Assembly (NCBI RefSeq): GCF_025506335.1 | Contig: NZ_JANZYO010000002.1 | Span: 296,221-360,220 of the forward strand | Length of the DNA stretch: 64,000 nucleotides | Direction of reading: 5' to 3' | From: Mumia quercus | Lineage (GTDB): Bacteria; Actinomycetota; Actinomycetes; Propionibacteriales; Nocardioidaceae | Shown here: piece after piece, positions 30,783 through 38,298 of the stretch | Layout: every line of letters starts with the position of its first letter | How positions within the stretch are numbered: position 1 is the stretch's first letter | The notes under the pieces: generated by a model | Seen by the model: the letters and a program-made list of their open reading frames with translations, nothing else | What the model was told of the DNA's origin: nothing | The model's database searches: none | Made by a program: the position numbers and the translations under genes

Positions 30783-31468
30783 CAGCTCGCCACCTCGAGC
30801 CGGCCGGGGAGCGTGACGACAGGGGCGTCCGGCTCGACCATCGTGTCCAGCCAGAGCGGGGTGCGGTGCGGACGCCCTCCGCGTCCGGTCGCCGAGACGG
30901 TGACCCGCCGGCGCTGCAGGTGGCCGTGGCCCTCGCCCACGCCGGTCCAGCTGCTCTCGCTGACCTCGAGCCGCCCCTGCGGCCGCGGCCACACCCCGGG
31001 ACGGTCGGCGAGCACGACGAGGGTGGTCCGGTGCTGACGGAGCCGGGCGGCGACCCGCTGCGCCTCGCCGTCGCGTACGGCCAGGGGCGGGCGCAGCAGG
31101 ATCGCGTCGGTCACGTCGGCCAGCGCGCCCACGACGTGGGGCCAGTGCTCCCCGGGGCTCGGGACGAGGATGGTCCGCTCCAGCGCGACCCCGAGGGCGG
31201 CGGCCGCCTCGGCCCCCAGCTCGGGGACCCCGACGACGGCGCACCATCCCCCGGCGGCCGACGGACCGGCGAGGAGCGCGGTGGAGAGGCTGAGCGACGC
31301 GGCGACCTCGTACGTCGCGCCCCGGAGGAGGCCTCCGGGGACGACCCGGCTCAGCGCCGGAAGGGTCGGCAGCGGGTCACGCGCAGGGGCTGTGCCCTCC
31401 ATCGCGCGGACCCGCGCGGCGAGCTGGTCGAGAAGTGCTGCACCCGTCACGCCTCCATGTTCGAACAC
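30782..31468 (-). CDS. imuA: ImuA-like mutasome protein (RecA-like remnant)
   Basis: 228 residues from the GTG at 31468, which lies inside the LexA box; a GTG at 31450 (222 residues) is an alternative. The protein resembles a shortened RecA core: LSRVVPGGLLRGATYEVA, STALLAGPSAAGGWCAVVGVPELGAEAAAALGV, DAILLRPPLAV and RRRVTVSATGRGGRPHR. A proper Walker A lysine is not visible, as in the actinobacterial ImuA' group. It is needed with ImuB and DnaE2 for induced mutagenesis in mycobacteria. First gene of the cassette. The start codon is uncertain; the identity rests strongly on context. Confidence 0.85.
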   Translation of the reverse strand: MFEHGGVTGAALLDQLAARVRAMEGTAPARDPLPTLPALSRVVPGGLLRGATYEVAASLSLSTALLAGPSAAGGWCAVVGVPELGAEAAAALGVALERTILVPSPGEHWPHVVGALADVTDAILLRPPLAVRDGEAQRVAARLRQHRTTLVVLADRPGVWPRPQGRLEVSESSWTGVGEGHGHLQRRRVTVSATGRGGRPHRTPLWLDTMVEPDAPVVTLPGRLEVAS

Positions 31469-31477
31469 ATGTTCGAA
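31460..31477 (-). promoter_or_regulatory. LexA (SOS) box upstream of imuA
   Basis: Perfect 18-bp palindrome TTCGAAC-ACAT-GTTCGAA, matching the actinobacterial SOS consensus TCGAAC-N4-GTTCGA at all fixed positions. It overlaps the proposed imuA start region and is the only such site seen at this cassette. LexA repression with release after DNA damage is expected. Confidence 0.9.
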
Positions 31478-31511
31478 GGAGTCAAACGGGAGGCCCGCAG
31501 GTCGACCGTGA

Positions 31512-32768
31512 CTATCCTCTCCCGTGCTCGCTGCGGCTGCGACGCGACAGCGAGTCGACCATCACCGCGAGCACGAGCACCGCTCCCGTCACCATGAAGC
31601 GCAGCGACGAGTTCAGGTTGAGCAGGATCAGACCGCTCGAGATCGCCTGGATCACCAGGATCCCGAGCAGGGCCGAGAACGCCGACCCCCGGCCGCCGAA
31701 GAGGCTCGTGCCGCCGATCACCGCGGCGGCGATCGCGTTGAGGTTCACGTCGCCCGTGCCGCTGCTCTGCGACGCGGCGGCGATCCGGCCTGCAGCCAGC
31801 AGGCCGCCGACAGCGGCAAGGGTCGAGCAGATCACGAACACCGACGTGTAGATCCGGCGCACGTTGATGCCGGCGCGACGCGCCGCCTCCACGCTGCCAC
31901 CCACGGCGTAGACGTGGCGGCCCCAGCTCGTACGGGTGAGGGCGTAGTGCATCACGAGGACCAGCGCCACGAAGAAGACGAACATCCAGCCGACACCGCG
32001 CGACTGGTTGAGGTACCAGACGGCGAACAGCAGCGCGACCAGCAGCACGCCCGCCTGGACGGCCATCACCTGGACGGACTTGGCGACCAGCCCCCGACGC
32101 CTGCGCTCGCGCGCCAGCAGCCACTGCGAGACGAAGTAGCCGCCGCTCGCGACGACCACGAGCACGTACGACAGCCAGGCCGGCACGAAGGAGAGCTGGC
32201 CGAACTGCACCAGCCACGAGTCGTACGGGAGGTTGATGGTGCCCGAGGGACCGAGCACGAAGAGCTGGAGGCCGAGGAAGCCGAGCAGGCCGCCGAGCGT
32301 GATCACGAACGACGGGACCCCGAACCGGTTGAAGATCTGGCCGTACACCCAGCCGATCACGAGGCCGACGGCCACCGCGCCGACCACCGCCAGCACCAGC
32401 GGCCACCCCTCCTTGACGAAGAGCGTCGCGAAGACGGCCGCGGCCAGGCCGCTCACCGAGCCGACGGACAGGTCGATCTGCCCGACGAGCAGCACGCAGA
32501 CGATGCCGAGGGAGATGACCCCGACCGCGGCGGACTGCAGGAGCAGGTTCACCAGGTTTGCCGACGAGAGGAAGTTGGAGTTCAGCGACTGGAAGATCAC
32601 CGCGATGATCACCAGGCCGACGAGGACCGGGAAGGCCCCGAGGTCACCGCTGCGGATCCGCCCCCAGGTGCCGGAGAGGAGTCCGCGGAGGTCCTGCTGC
32701 TCGCGGACGGACTGGTCCTCGAGCTCGCGTGCGATAGTCGTGGAGCTGGGTTCGTTCACGCTGCTCAC
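31512..32768 (-). CDS. Xylose-type sugar ABC transporter permease
   Basis: 418 residues from a GTG that overlaps the ATPase stop (GTGA). About ten or more hydrophobic helices after a 40-residue polar N-terminus. The XylH/RbsC-type core reads VNLLLQSAAVGVISLGIVCVLLVGQIDLSVGSVSGLAAAVFA, GVPSFVITLGGLLGFLG and late VNLNAIAAAVIGGTSLFGGRGSAFSALLG, with the EAA-like loop YAVGGSVEAARRAGINV. It is longer than RbsC, as for XylH. It forms the membrane channel with the ATPase and binding protein encoded upstream. Confidence 0.94.
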   Translation of the reverse strand: MSSVNEPSSTTIARELEDQSVREQQDLRGLLSGTWGRIRSGDLGAFPVLVGLVIIAVIFQSLNSNFLSSANLVNLLLQSAAVGVISLGIVCVLLVGQIDLSVGSVSGLAAAVFATLFVKEGWPLVLAVVGAVAVGLVIGWVYGQIFNRFGVPSFVITLGGLLGFLGLQLFVLGPSGTINLPYDSWLVQFGQLSFVPAWLSYVLVVVASGGYFVSQWLLARERRRRGLVAKSVQVMAVQAGVLLVALLFAVWYLNQSRGVGWMFVFFVALVLVMHYALTRTSWGRHVYAVGGSVEAARRAGINVRRIYTSVFVICSTLAAVGGLLAAGRIAAASQSSGTGDVNLNAIAAAVIGGTSLFGGRGSAFSALLGILVIQAISSGLILLNLNSSLRFMVTGAVLVLAVMVDSLSRRSRSEHGRG

Positions 32769-33544
32769 TCCTGCTCGGTCCTGGTCGAGGCGGCGATCCG
32801 ACGGGAGGCCGCGTTGTCGGTGGCGCCCGTGATCGCGGAGACGATGTCCTCCTGGGACACGTCGGCGACGGCGAACGTGCCGTTGTTGCGCCCCAGCCGC
32901 AGCACCGAGACCCGGTCTGCCACGGCCCGCACGTCCGCCATGTTGTGACTGATCATGATGACGGCGAGCCCGTTCTCACGGAGCCGCTCGACCAGGTTGA
33001 GGACCTCCGCGGTCTGCTCGACGCCGAGGGCAGCCGTCGGCTCGTCCAAGATGATCAGCTTCGGGTCGCGCAGCAGCGACCGCGCGATCGCGACGGTCTG
33101 GCGCTGACCGCCCGACAGCGAGGCGATCGGGATCCGTACCGACGGGATCTTCGCCGAGAGCTGGCGCAGCAGCTCCCACGACCGGACCTCCATCTCGACC
33201 TCGTTGAGGCGCGTCCCGCGGATCTCGCTGCCGAGGAAGAGGTTGCTGACGACGTCGAGGTTGTCGCACAGAGCGAGGTCCTGGAAGACGGTCGCGATCC
33301 CCAGGTTGAGCGCAGCGTTCGGACCGGGGATCGTCACCTCGTCGCCGAGGAACTCGATCGTCCCGGAGTCGGGCGCGTGCACCCCGGCGAGCGTCTTGAC
33401 CAGCGTCGACTTGCCGGCGCCGTTGTCGCCGACGAGCGCGAGCACCTCACCGGCCGACACCTCGAGGTCGACGTCGGTGAGCGCCGCGACCGCACCGAAG
33501 CTCTTGGACACGCCCCGGAGCTGGATCACCGGTCGTGAAGACAT
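32765..33544 (-). CDS. Sugar ABC transporter ATP-binding protein (single domain)
   Basis: 259 residues. One nucleotide-binding domain only: Walker A GDNGAGKST (about 38-46), Q-loop FQDLALCDN, signature SLSGGQRQ, Walker B KLIILDEPTAALG and H-loop ISHNM. Classic RbsA/XylG proteins have two such domains, so this one must act as a homodimer, as in FrcA-type systems. It lies downstream of the binding-protein gene, beyond a strong hairpin, and upstream of the permease gene (4-bp overlap). Confidence 0.95.
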   Translation of the reverse strand: MSSRPVIQLRGVSKSFGAVAALTDVDLEVSAGEVLALVGDNGAGKSTLVKTLAGVHAPDSGTIEFLGDEVTIPGPNAALNLGIATVFQDLALCDNLDVVSNLFLGSEIRGTRLNEVEMEVRSWELLRQLSAKIPSVRIPIASLSGGQRQTVAIARSLLRDPKLIILDEPTAALGVEQTAEVLNLVERLRENGLAVIMISHNMADVRAVADRVSVLRLGRNNGTFAVADVSQEDIVSAITGATDNAASRRIAASTRTEQE

Positions 33545-33570
33545 CTGCGTCCCTTCGTTCTCGTCCTGCA

Positions 33571-33606
33571 GGGCTCGGCCCCCACGAGCGCGTGGGGGCC
33601 GAGCCC
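33571..33606 (-). terminator. Strong hairpin between sugar-binding protein and ATPase genes
   Basis: A perfect 16-bp GC-rich stem (33571-33586 with 33591-33606) closed by an AGCG tetraloop, no T-tract. It sits eight bases beyond the binding-protein stop codon. Such intercistronic hairpins usually make partial terminators or protect the upstream mRNA, giving more binding protein than ATPase and permease. Confidence 0.8.
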
Positions 33607-33614
33607 TGATGGTG

Positions 33615-34685
33615 CTACTGGATCTGCAGCTTGGCGCACGCGGCCGCGTACTCGGCCGTGCAGATCTGCTCGGCCGTGTAGATGCCGCCGTCGAAGATGA
33701 CCTCCTTGACGTTCTCCTGCGTCACGACGGTCGGCTCGAAGAGCTGCGACGGCGTGTCGAAGAGCTCGGTGGTCGCCTCCGGCTCCTCACCCTTCATCAG
33801 GGCGACGGCGACCTCGGCCGCGGCGTCGGCCACGGTCTTGATCGGCTTGGAGATGGTGTTGAACTGGTCGCCCGCGATGACGCGCTGGATCGCGGCCACC
33901 TCGGCGTCGTTGCCGGTCACCGGCGGGAGCGGGGTCACGCCCGCCGCCTTGAGGGCCGCGATGCTGCCGCTGGCGGTGCCGTCGTTGGCCGCCACCACGC
34001 CGGCGATCTGGTCGCGGTACTTCGTGATCTGGCCGCTCACCCAGTCCTGGGCCTTCTGGGGGTCCCACTCGGGGGTGTCGAACGAGGCGAGGACCTTGGT
34101 GTCACCCACCCCGTCCTCGGCGCCCTGCTTGATGAGGCCGGCCGCACGGTCCGTGGGCGAGCCGTTGACCATCAGCACGCCGCCGGTGGCGCCGGTGCTC
34201 TCGAGGTGCGTGACCAGCGACTCGGCGATCGAACGACCGATGGCCTCGTTGTCGAAGGAGACGTAGAAGTCGGCCGGGACGTCGGTGACCGGGCGGTCGT
34301 AGGTGACGATCGGGATGTCGGCACCCTGCGACTGCGTCACCATCGCGGCCGCGGCCTTGGAGTCGACCGGGTCCAGGACGATGACCTTCACGCCCTGGGC
34401 GATCATCGACTCGACCTGCTGCTGCTGCTTCGCGGGATCGGAGTCGGCGTTCTGGTAGAGGACCTCGCAGTCGTCGCAGAGCTCGGCGACCTTCTTCTTG
34501 AACAGCGGCGAGTCCTGCTCCTCGTAGCGGGTCGACGCGCGGTCCGGCATCAGGAAGGCGATCTTGCCGGCCGCGTCACCGCTGCCGGAGCCGCCGTCAT
34601 CGTCCGACCCGCAGGCCGTGACGCCCACCGCTGCGAGCACCGCGGCCCCGCTCAGCGCGGCGATCCGCGTAGGAAACTTCTTCAT
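33615..34685 (-). CDS. Sugar ABC transporter substrate-binding lipoprotein (XylF-like)
   Basis: 356 residues; AAGGAGC precedes the ATG by about five bases. Lipoprotein signal with lipobox VTAC-GS (Cys at about 25) and a Ser/Gly/Asp tether. Periplasmic-binding-protein type I fold: KIAFLMPDRASTRYEEQDSPLFKKKV, IVLDPVDSKAAAAMV, IPIVTYDRPV, YVSFDNEAIGRSIAE and GVVAANDGTASGSIAALKAAG. This matches xylose/ribose-type binding proteins, nearest to XylF in memory. It delivers a pentose- or polyol-sized ligand to the permease. The exact sugar is not evident. Confidence 0.94.
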   Translation of the reverse strand: MKKFPTRIAALSGAAVLAAVGVTACGSDDDGGSGSGDAAGKIAFLMPDRASTRYEEQDSPLFKKKVAELCDDCEVLYQNADSDPAKQQQQVESMIAQGVKVIVLDPVDSKAAAAMVTQSQGADIPIVTYDRPVTDVPADFYVSFDNEAIGRSIAESLVTHLESTGATGGVLMVNGSPTDRAAGLIKQGAEDGVGDTKVLASFDTPEWDPQKAQDWVSGQITKYRDQIAGVVAANDGTASGSIAALKAAGVTPLPPVTGNDAEVAAIQRVIAGDQFNTISKPIKTVADAAAEVAVALMKGEEPEATTELFDTPSQLFEPTVVTQENVKEVIFDGGIYTAEQICTAEYAAACAKLQIQ

Positions 34686-34775
34686 TGACGCTCCTTCGAG
34701 TCACCGACCAAATCGGCCTCGTTCGTGGATGATGTGGACAGCCTGTGAGGGCCATCACAACAATGGCCGGGATCC

Positions 34776-34792
34776 TAACATCACGTACGTTA
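34776..34792. promoter_or_regulatory. DeoR-type operator 1 (binding-protein/deoR divergent region)
   Basis: TAACAT-CACGT-ACGTTA, a 17-bp palindrome with one mismatch. It overlaps a minus-strand TATAAC -10-like box (34791-34796). A near-identical site lies upstream of the dehydrogenase gene at 35700-35716. The same region also has GGCCAT-N7-ATGGCC at 34750-34768. Confidence 0.65.
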
Positions 34793-34862
34793 TACCTGTC
34801 AACGAAGGTGTTAAGACGCGGTCCGCTGTACGACCGAGGCCATGCCTGAACGAGGAGAAGCG

Positions 34863-35651
34863 ATGCCCGACCAGAAGTCGTCCCGTCCGTCCCGGACGCA
34901 GCGGCAGCGCCAGATCATCGACACGGTCCTGGCGTCGGGCTTCGCCAGCATCGCCCAGCTCGTGGAGATGACCGGCGTGAGCGCGATGACCGTGCACCGC
35001 GACGTCGACGACCTCGCCGCCCGCGGTCTGGTGAGGAAGCTGCACGGGGGCGTCTCCGCACTTCCCACGAGCGTGTTCGAGTCGAGCTCCGACTTCCGTC
35101 TGCAGCGCAACGCCGAGGCCAAGGCGGCGCTGGCGAAGGCTGCGCTGGAGTTCGTCGAGCCCGGGATGTCGGTCCTCCTCGACGACTCGACCACCGTCCT
35201 CGCCCTCGCCGGCCTGCTCCCCCAGACCGCGCCGCTGACCGTCCTCACGAACTACCGCCTCGCCATGGAGACGCTGCGCGAGGAGCCGGACATCCAGCTC
35301 ATCGCGATCGGCGGCCAGTACTCGCGCACGCACGACTCGTTCATCGGCCCACCCAGCGACACGGGCCTGGACGCCTACGCCGTCGACATCGTCTTCCAGT
35401 CGACCTCGACGGTCGACGGGGCCACCGCCTACCACCAGGAGCAGGACGTCGTCGTGATGAAGCGGGTGATGCTGCGGGCGGGCACGCGCCGGGTGCTCAT
35501 GATCGACGGCAGCAAGACCGGGCGTACGAGCCTCCACCGCTTCGTCGCGCTCTCGGAGTTCACCGACGTCATCGTCACCGACGACGCTCCGCCGACCGTC
35601 TTGCAGGCCATGCGTGAGCAGACCCGCGTACACGTCGCTGCGTTGGCGTGA
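34863..35651 (+). CDS. DeoR/GlpR family transcriptional regulator
   Basis: 262 residues from the ATG at 34863, with GAGGAG six bases upstream; an in-frame ATG at 34842 lacks such a site. N-terminal winged HTH: RQRQIIDTVLASGFASIAQLVEMTGVSAMTVHRDVDDLAARGLVRKLHGGV, the DeoR signature (about 12-62). The C-terminal DeoRC sensor domain (about 80-250) has TVLALAGLLPQ, ITVLTNY-like TVLTNYRLA and IDGSKTGRTSLHRFV, which bind a phosphorylated sugar in this family. It probably represses the flanking transport and catabolic genes through the two TAACAT palindromes until a sugar phosphate accumulates. Confidence 0.93.
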   Translation: MPDQKSSRPSRTQRQRQIIDTVLASGFASIAQLVEMTGVSAMTVHRDVDDLAARGLVRKLHGGVSALPTSVFESSSDFRLQRNAEAKAALAKAALEFVEPGMSVLLDDSTTVLALAGLLPQTAPLTVLTNYRLAMETLREEPDIQLIAIGGQYSRTHDSFIGPPSDTGLDAYAVDIVFQSTSTVDGATAYHQEQDVVVMKRVMLRAGTRRVLMIDGSKTGRTSLHRFVALSEFTDVIVTDDAPPTVLQAMREQTRVHVAALA

Positions 35652-35699
35652 ACCCTGCCTAGCAGAAGACGGACGTCCTCACGTGCAGTTTGGGATCTT

Positions 35700-35716
35700 T
35701 AACATCCCCTATGTTA
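35700..35716 (+). promoter_or_regulatory. DeoR-type operator 2 (dehydrogenase promoter)
   Basis: Perfect palindrome TAACAT-CCCCT-ATGTTA. Its right half contains TATGTT, a possible -10 box, so a bound repressor would block the promoter of the dehydrogenase-kinase-kinase-phosphatase operon. It matches operator 1 in arm sequence and in the five-base spacer. Confidence 0.65.
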
Positions 35717-35770
35717 CGGTGCGCGACGTACGTCACAAGGGACTCCGGGGATCCGGAGAAGGAGAAGCCG

Positions 35771-36820
35771 ATGACACGCATCCTCGCCGCTGGAGACCAC
35801 TTCGTCCTCCCCGAGATGTTCGAGGAGGCGCTGCGTGCAAGGGTCGCCGGTGACGTGGAGGTCGTCCCGCTCACGCTCGAGTGGCCGATCGAGCCCTTCG
35901 GCCCCGTCGACGGTGTGCTCGAGGCCAGCGGGACGGCGGCGGACATCATCGCAGCCCTCGGCGACGCCGAGATCGCCGTGACCCAGATGGGTGCCTTCAC
36001 CGCGGAGGTCTTCCGTGCGTGCCCCCAGCTCCGCTTCGTCGGGGTGTGCCGAGGAGGGCCCGTCAACGTCGACCTCGCCGCCGCCACCGAGGCCGGCGTC
36101 GTCGTGTCCTTCACGCCCGGCCGCAACGCCGCCGCCGCGGCTGAGTTCGCCGTCGGCATGATCCTGGCCGCGATGCGCCGCCTGACCAGCGCCGACGCAG
36201 AGCTGCACGCCGGCATCTGGCGCGGCGACTACTACACGTACGCCAACGCCGGCACCGAGCTCGGGGACTCGACCGTCGGGCTGGTCGGCTACGGCGCGAT
36301 CAGCCGCCTCGTCGCCCGCATCCTCCGCGCGTTCGGCGCCGAGGTGCTCGCGTACGACCCGTACGTCGAGGCCGCGGACGCCGACGGGGTCGAGCTCGTC
36401 GACCTCGACGACCTCATGCGCCGCAGCGACGTCGTCAGCCTCCACGCGCGCCTGACCGACGAGACCCGGCACCTCATCGACCGCCGGCGCCTCGCGCTCC
36501 TCCCCCACGGCGCGGTGCTCGTGAACACCGCCCGCGGCGGCCTGCTCGACTACGCGCCGCTCCCCGAGATGCTCGAGAGCGGACGTCTCGGCGCGCTCGC
36601 GCTCGACGTCTACGACGTGGAGCCGCCGCCGGCCGACTGGCCCCTGCTCAGCAGTCCGCGCGTCGTGCTGTCGCCGCACCTGGCCGGCGCCACCCGCCAG
36701 ACGGCGATGCGGGCCGCAGCGATCACGGCAGACGAGACCGCGCGCTTCCTGCGCGGCGAGCGCTGCCTGCACGTCGCCAACCCGGAGGTGCTCGACCGGC
36801 TGGAGAGCGGGCGCTCGTGA
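35771..36820 (+). CDS. 2-hydroxyacid dehydrogenase (PGDH-like) of the sugar locus
   Basis: 349 residues; a GGAGAAGGAGAAG tract precedes the ATG at 35771. NAD domain motif VGYGAISRLVARI has Ser where the third Gly of GxGxxG is usual. Catalytic Arg in VNTARGGLLD, Glu in DVYDVEPPPADWPL and His in LSPHLAGAT are all present. The N-terminal part has GVCRGGPVNVD, as in phosphoglycerate-dehydrogenase-like proteins of sugar clusters. It may oxidise a phosphorylated sugar acid made by a neighbouring kinase (inference). First gene of a four-gene operon; GTGA overlap with kinase 1. Confidence 0.92.
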   Translation: MTRILAAGDHFVLPEMFEEALRARVAGDVEVVPLTLEWPIEPFGPVDGVLEASGTAADIIAALGDAEIAVTQMGAFTAEVFRACPQLRFVGVCRGGPVNVDLAAATEAGVVVSFTPGRNAAAAAEFAVGMILAAMRRLTSADAELHAGIWRGDYYTYANAGTELGDSTVGLVGYGAISRLVARILRAFGAEVLAYDPYVEAADADGVELVDLDDLMRRSDVVSLHARLTDETRHLIDRRRLALLPHGAVLVNTARGGLLDYAPLPEMLESGRLGALALDVYDVEPPPADWPLLSSPRVVLSPHLAGATRQTAMRAAAITADETARFLRGERCLHVANPEVLDRLESGRS

Positions 36821-38298
36821 TCGTCGGGGTCGACGTCGGGACCACCGTCACGAAGGCGGCGCTCATCGGCACCGACGGGCGCTCCGTACGCTCGGCGGCC
36901 GCGCCGTCACGCCTCGTGCGGCGCGGCACCGAGGTCGAGCAGGACCTCGAGGACGTGCTGAGCACGGTCGCCTCGGTCGTCCGCGAGGTCTGCGCCGGGC
37001 TCGACGGCCCGGTCGACGCGGTCGCCCTCACCGGCCAGGGTGACGGGTTGTGGCTGCGTGACGCCGAGGGGCGCGCCGTACGGCCGCCGATCTCGTGGCA
37101 GGACGGGCGCGCGTCGGCGCTCGTCGAGCAGTGGCGGGCCGAGGGTGACCCGGACGGCGTCATGGCCAGGGTCTTCGCCTTGACCGGCTCGGGGCTGTTC
37201 CCCGGCTCTCACGCTGCGCTCCTGGCCCACCTCGCCGCCCACGAGCCGGACTCGCTGCACCGCGCGACGGTCGCCGGCTACTGCATCGACGCCGTCCTCC
37301 AGCGTCTCACCGGCGTGGTGTCCGTCGATGCTTCCGACGCGTCCCTGCCGTTCCTCGACGTCCGTCGCCGGGCCTACGTGGACGAGGCGCTCGAGCTCTG
37401 CGGGGTCGCGCCGTGGCGCCACCTGCTGGCCGAGCCCGCTCCCCCGGGCACCGTCTTCGCGCTCGACGCCGCGGGCGCCGAGATGCTCGGCCTGCCCGTC
37501 GGCACCCCGGTCACCGCGGGGCCGTACGACCTCCAGGCGTGCGGCTTCGGCTCCGGCACCGTGGACGAGGGCGACGCGACCATGGTCGTGGGCACCACGC
37601 TCGCGTGCCAGGTCCTGACGACCGACGCGACGGTACGGCCGGGCGACGAGCCTGCGGGCATGTGGCTCTGCACGCCCGACCCCGCCACGTACCTGCACGT
37701 CATGCCCTCGATGGTGGGCACCGCAGGGGTCGACTGGGCGTTGCGCACGCTCGGCCTCGAGGTCGGCGCGCTCGACGGCCTCCTCGCCGACAGCACGCCC
37801 GGTGCCGGCGGTGTACGTGCGCTCCCCTACTACTCCGGTGCGGGCGAGCGGGCACCGTTCGTCGACCCCCGCGCCCGGGGCCGGCTGGACGGCATGACGC
37901 TGGCGACGACCCCCGCCGACCTCGTCCGGGCGGTCTGCGAGTCCGTCGCGTACGCGGCGCGGCACTGCTTCGACCGTCTCGGGCTCTCTGGCGAGGTGGC
38001 CGCGTGCGGCGGCGGCACCCGCTCGCAGGGCTGGCTGCAGATCTTCGCCGACGTCCTCGGCACTGACGTCCACGTCCCCCGCGAACCGCTGGTCGGTGCC
38101 CGCGGTGCCGCCCTCGTCGCCTGGAACTCCCTCGGCGTCGCCGTCGACGTCGAGGCGTGGCGCGCCGACCGTGACGTGGTCCGTCCCTCGGCCGCGGCGC
38201 CCGGCTACGAGACCGGCTACCGTCGCTACCTCGACGACCTCGCCCTCGCCCGTACGTCGTGGGGCCACGAGTCGTCCGGTCTGGGGGCGGCGTCATGA
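36817..38298 (+). CDS. FGGY-family carbohydrate kinase 1
   Basis: 493 residues from a GTG overlapping the dehydrogenase stop. FGGY fold: phosphate-binding GVDVGTTVTKAALIG at 4-18, VALTGQGDGLWL, ISWQDGRASALV, the catalytic Asp region GPYDLQACGFGSG (about 232-244), VGTTLACQVL, and the C-terminal VAACGGGTRSQGWLQIFADVLGTDV. It transfers phosphate from ATP to a sugar, polyol or sugar acid; the family covers xylulose, ribulose, erythritol, glycerol and others. Only about a third of its sequence resembles the second kinase next to it, so the two probably act on different compounds. Confidence 0.93.
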   Translation: MIVGVDVGTTVTKAALIGTDGRSVRSAAAPSRLVRRGTEVEQDLEDVLSTVASVVREVCAGLDGPVDAVALTGQGDGLWLRDAEGRAVRPPISWQDGRASALVEQWRAEGDPDGVMARVFALTGSGLFPGSHAALLAHLAAHEPDSLHRATVAGYCIDAVLQRLTGVVSVDASDASLPFLDVRRRAYVDEALELCGVAPWRHLLAEPAPPGTVFALDAAGAEMLGLPVGTPVTAGPYDLQACGFGSGTVDEGDATMVVGTTLACQVLTTDATVRPGDEPAGMWLCTPDPATYLHVMPSMVGTAGVDWALRTLGLEVGALDGLLADSTPGAGGVRALPYYSGAGERAPFVDPRARGRLDGMTLATTPADLVRAVCESVAYAARHCFDRLGLSGEVAACGGGTRSQGWLQIFADVLGTDVHVPREPLVGARGAALVAWNSLGVAVDVEAWRADRDVVRPSAAAPGYETGYRRYLDDLALARTSWGHESSGLGAAS

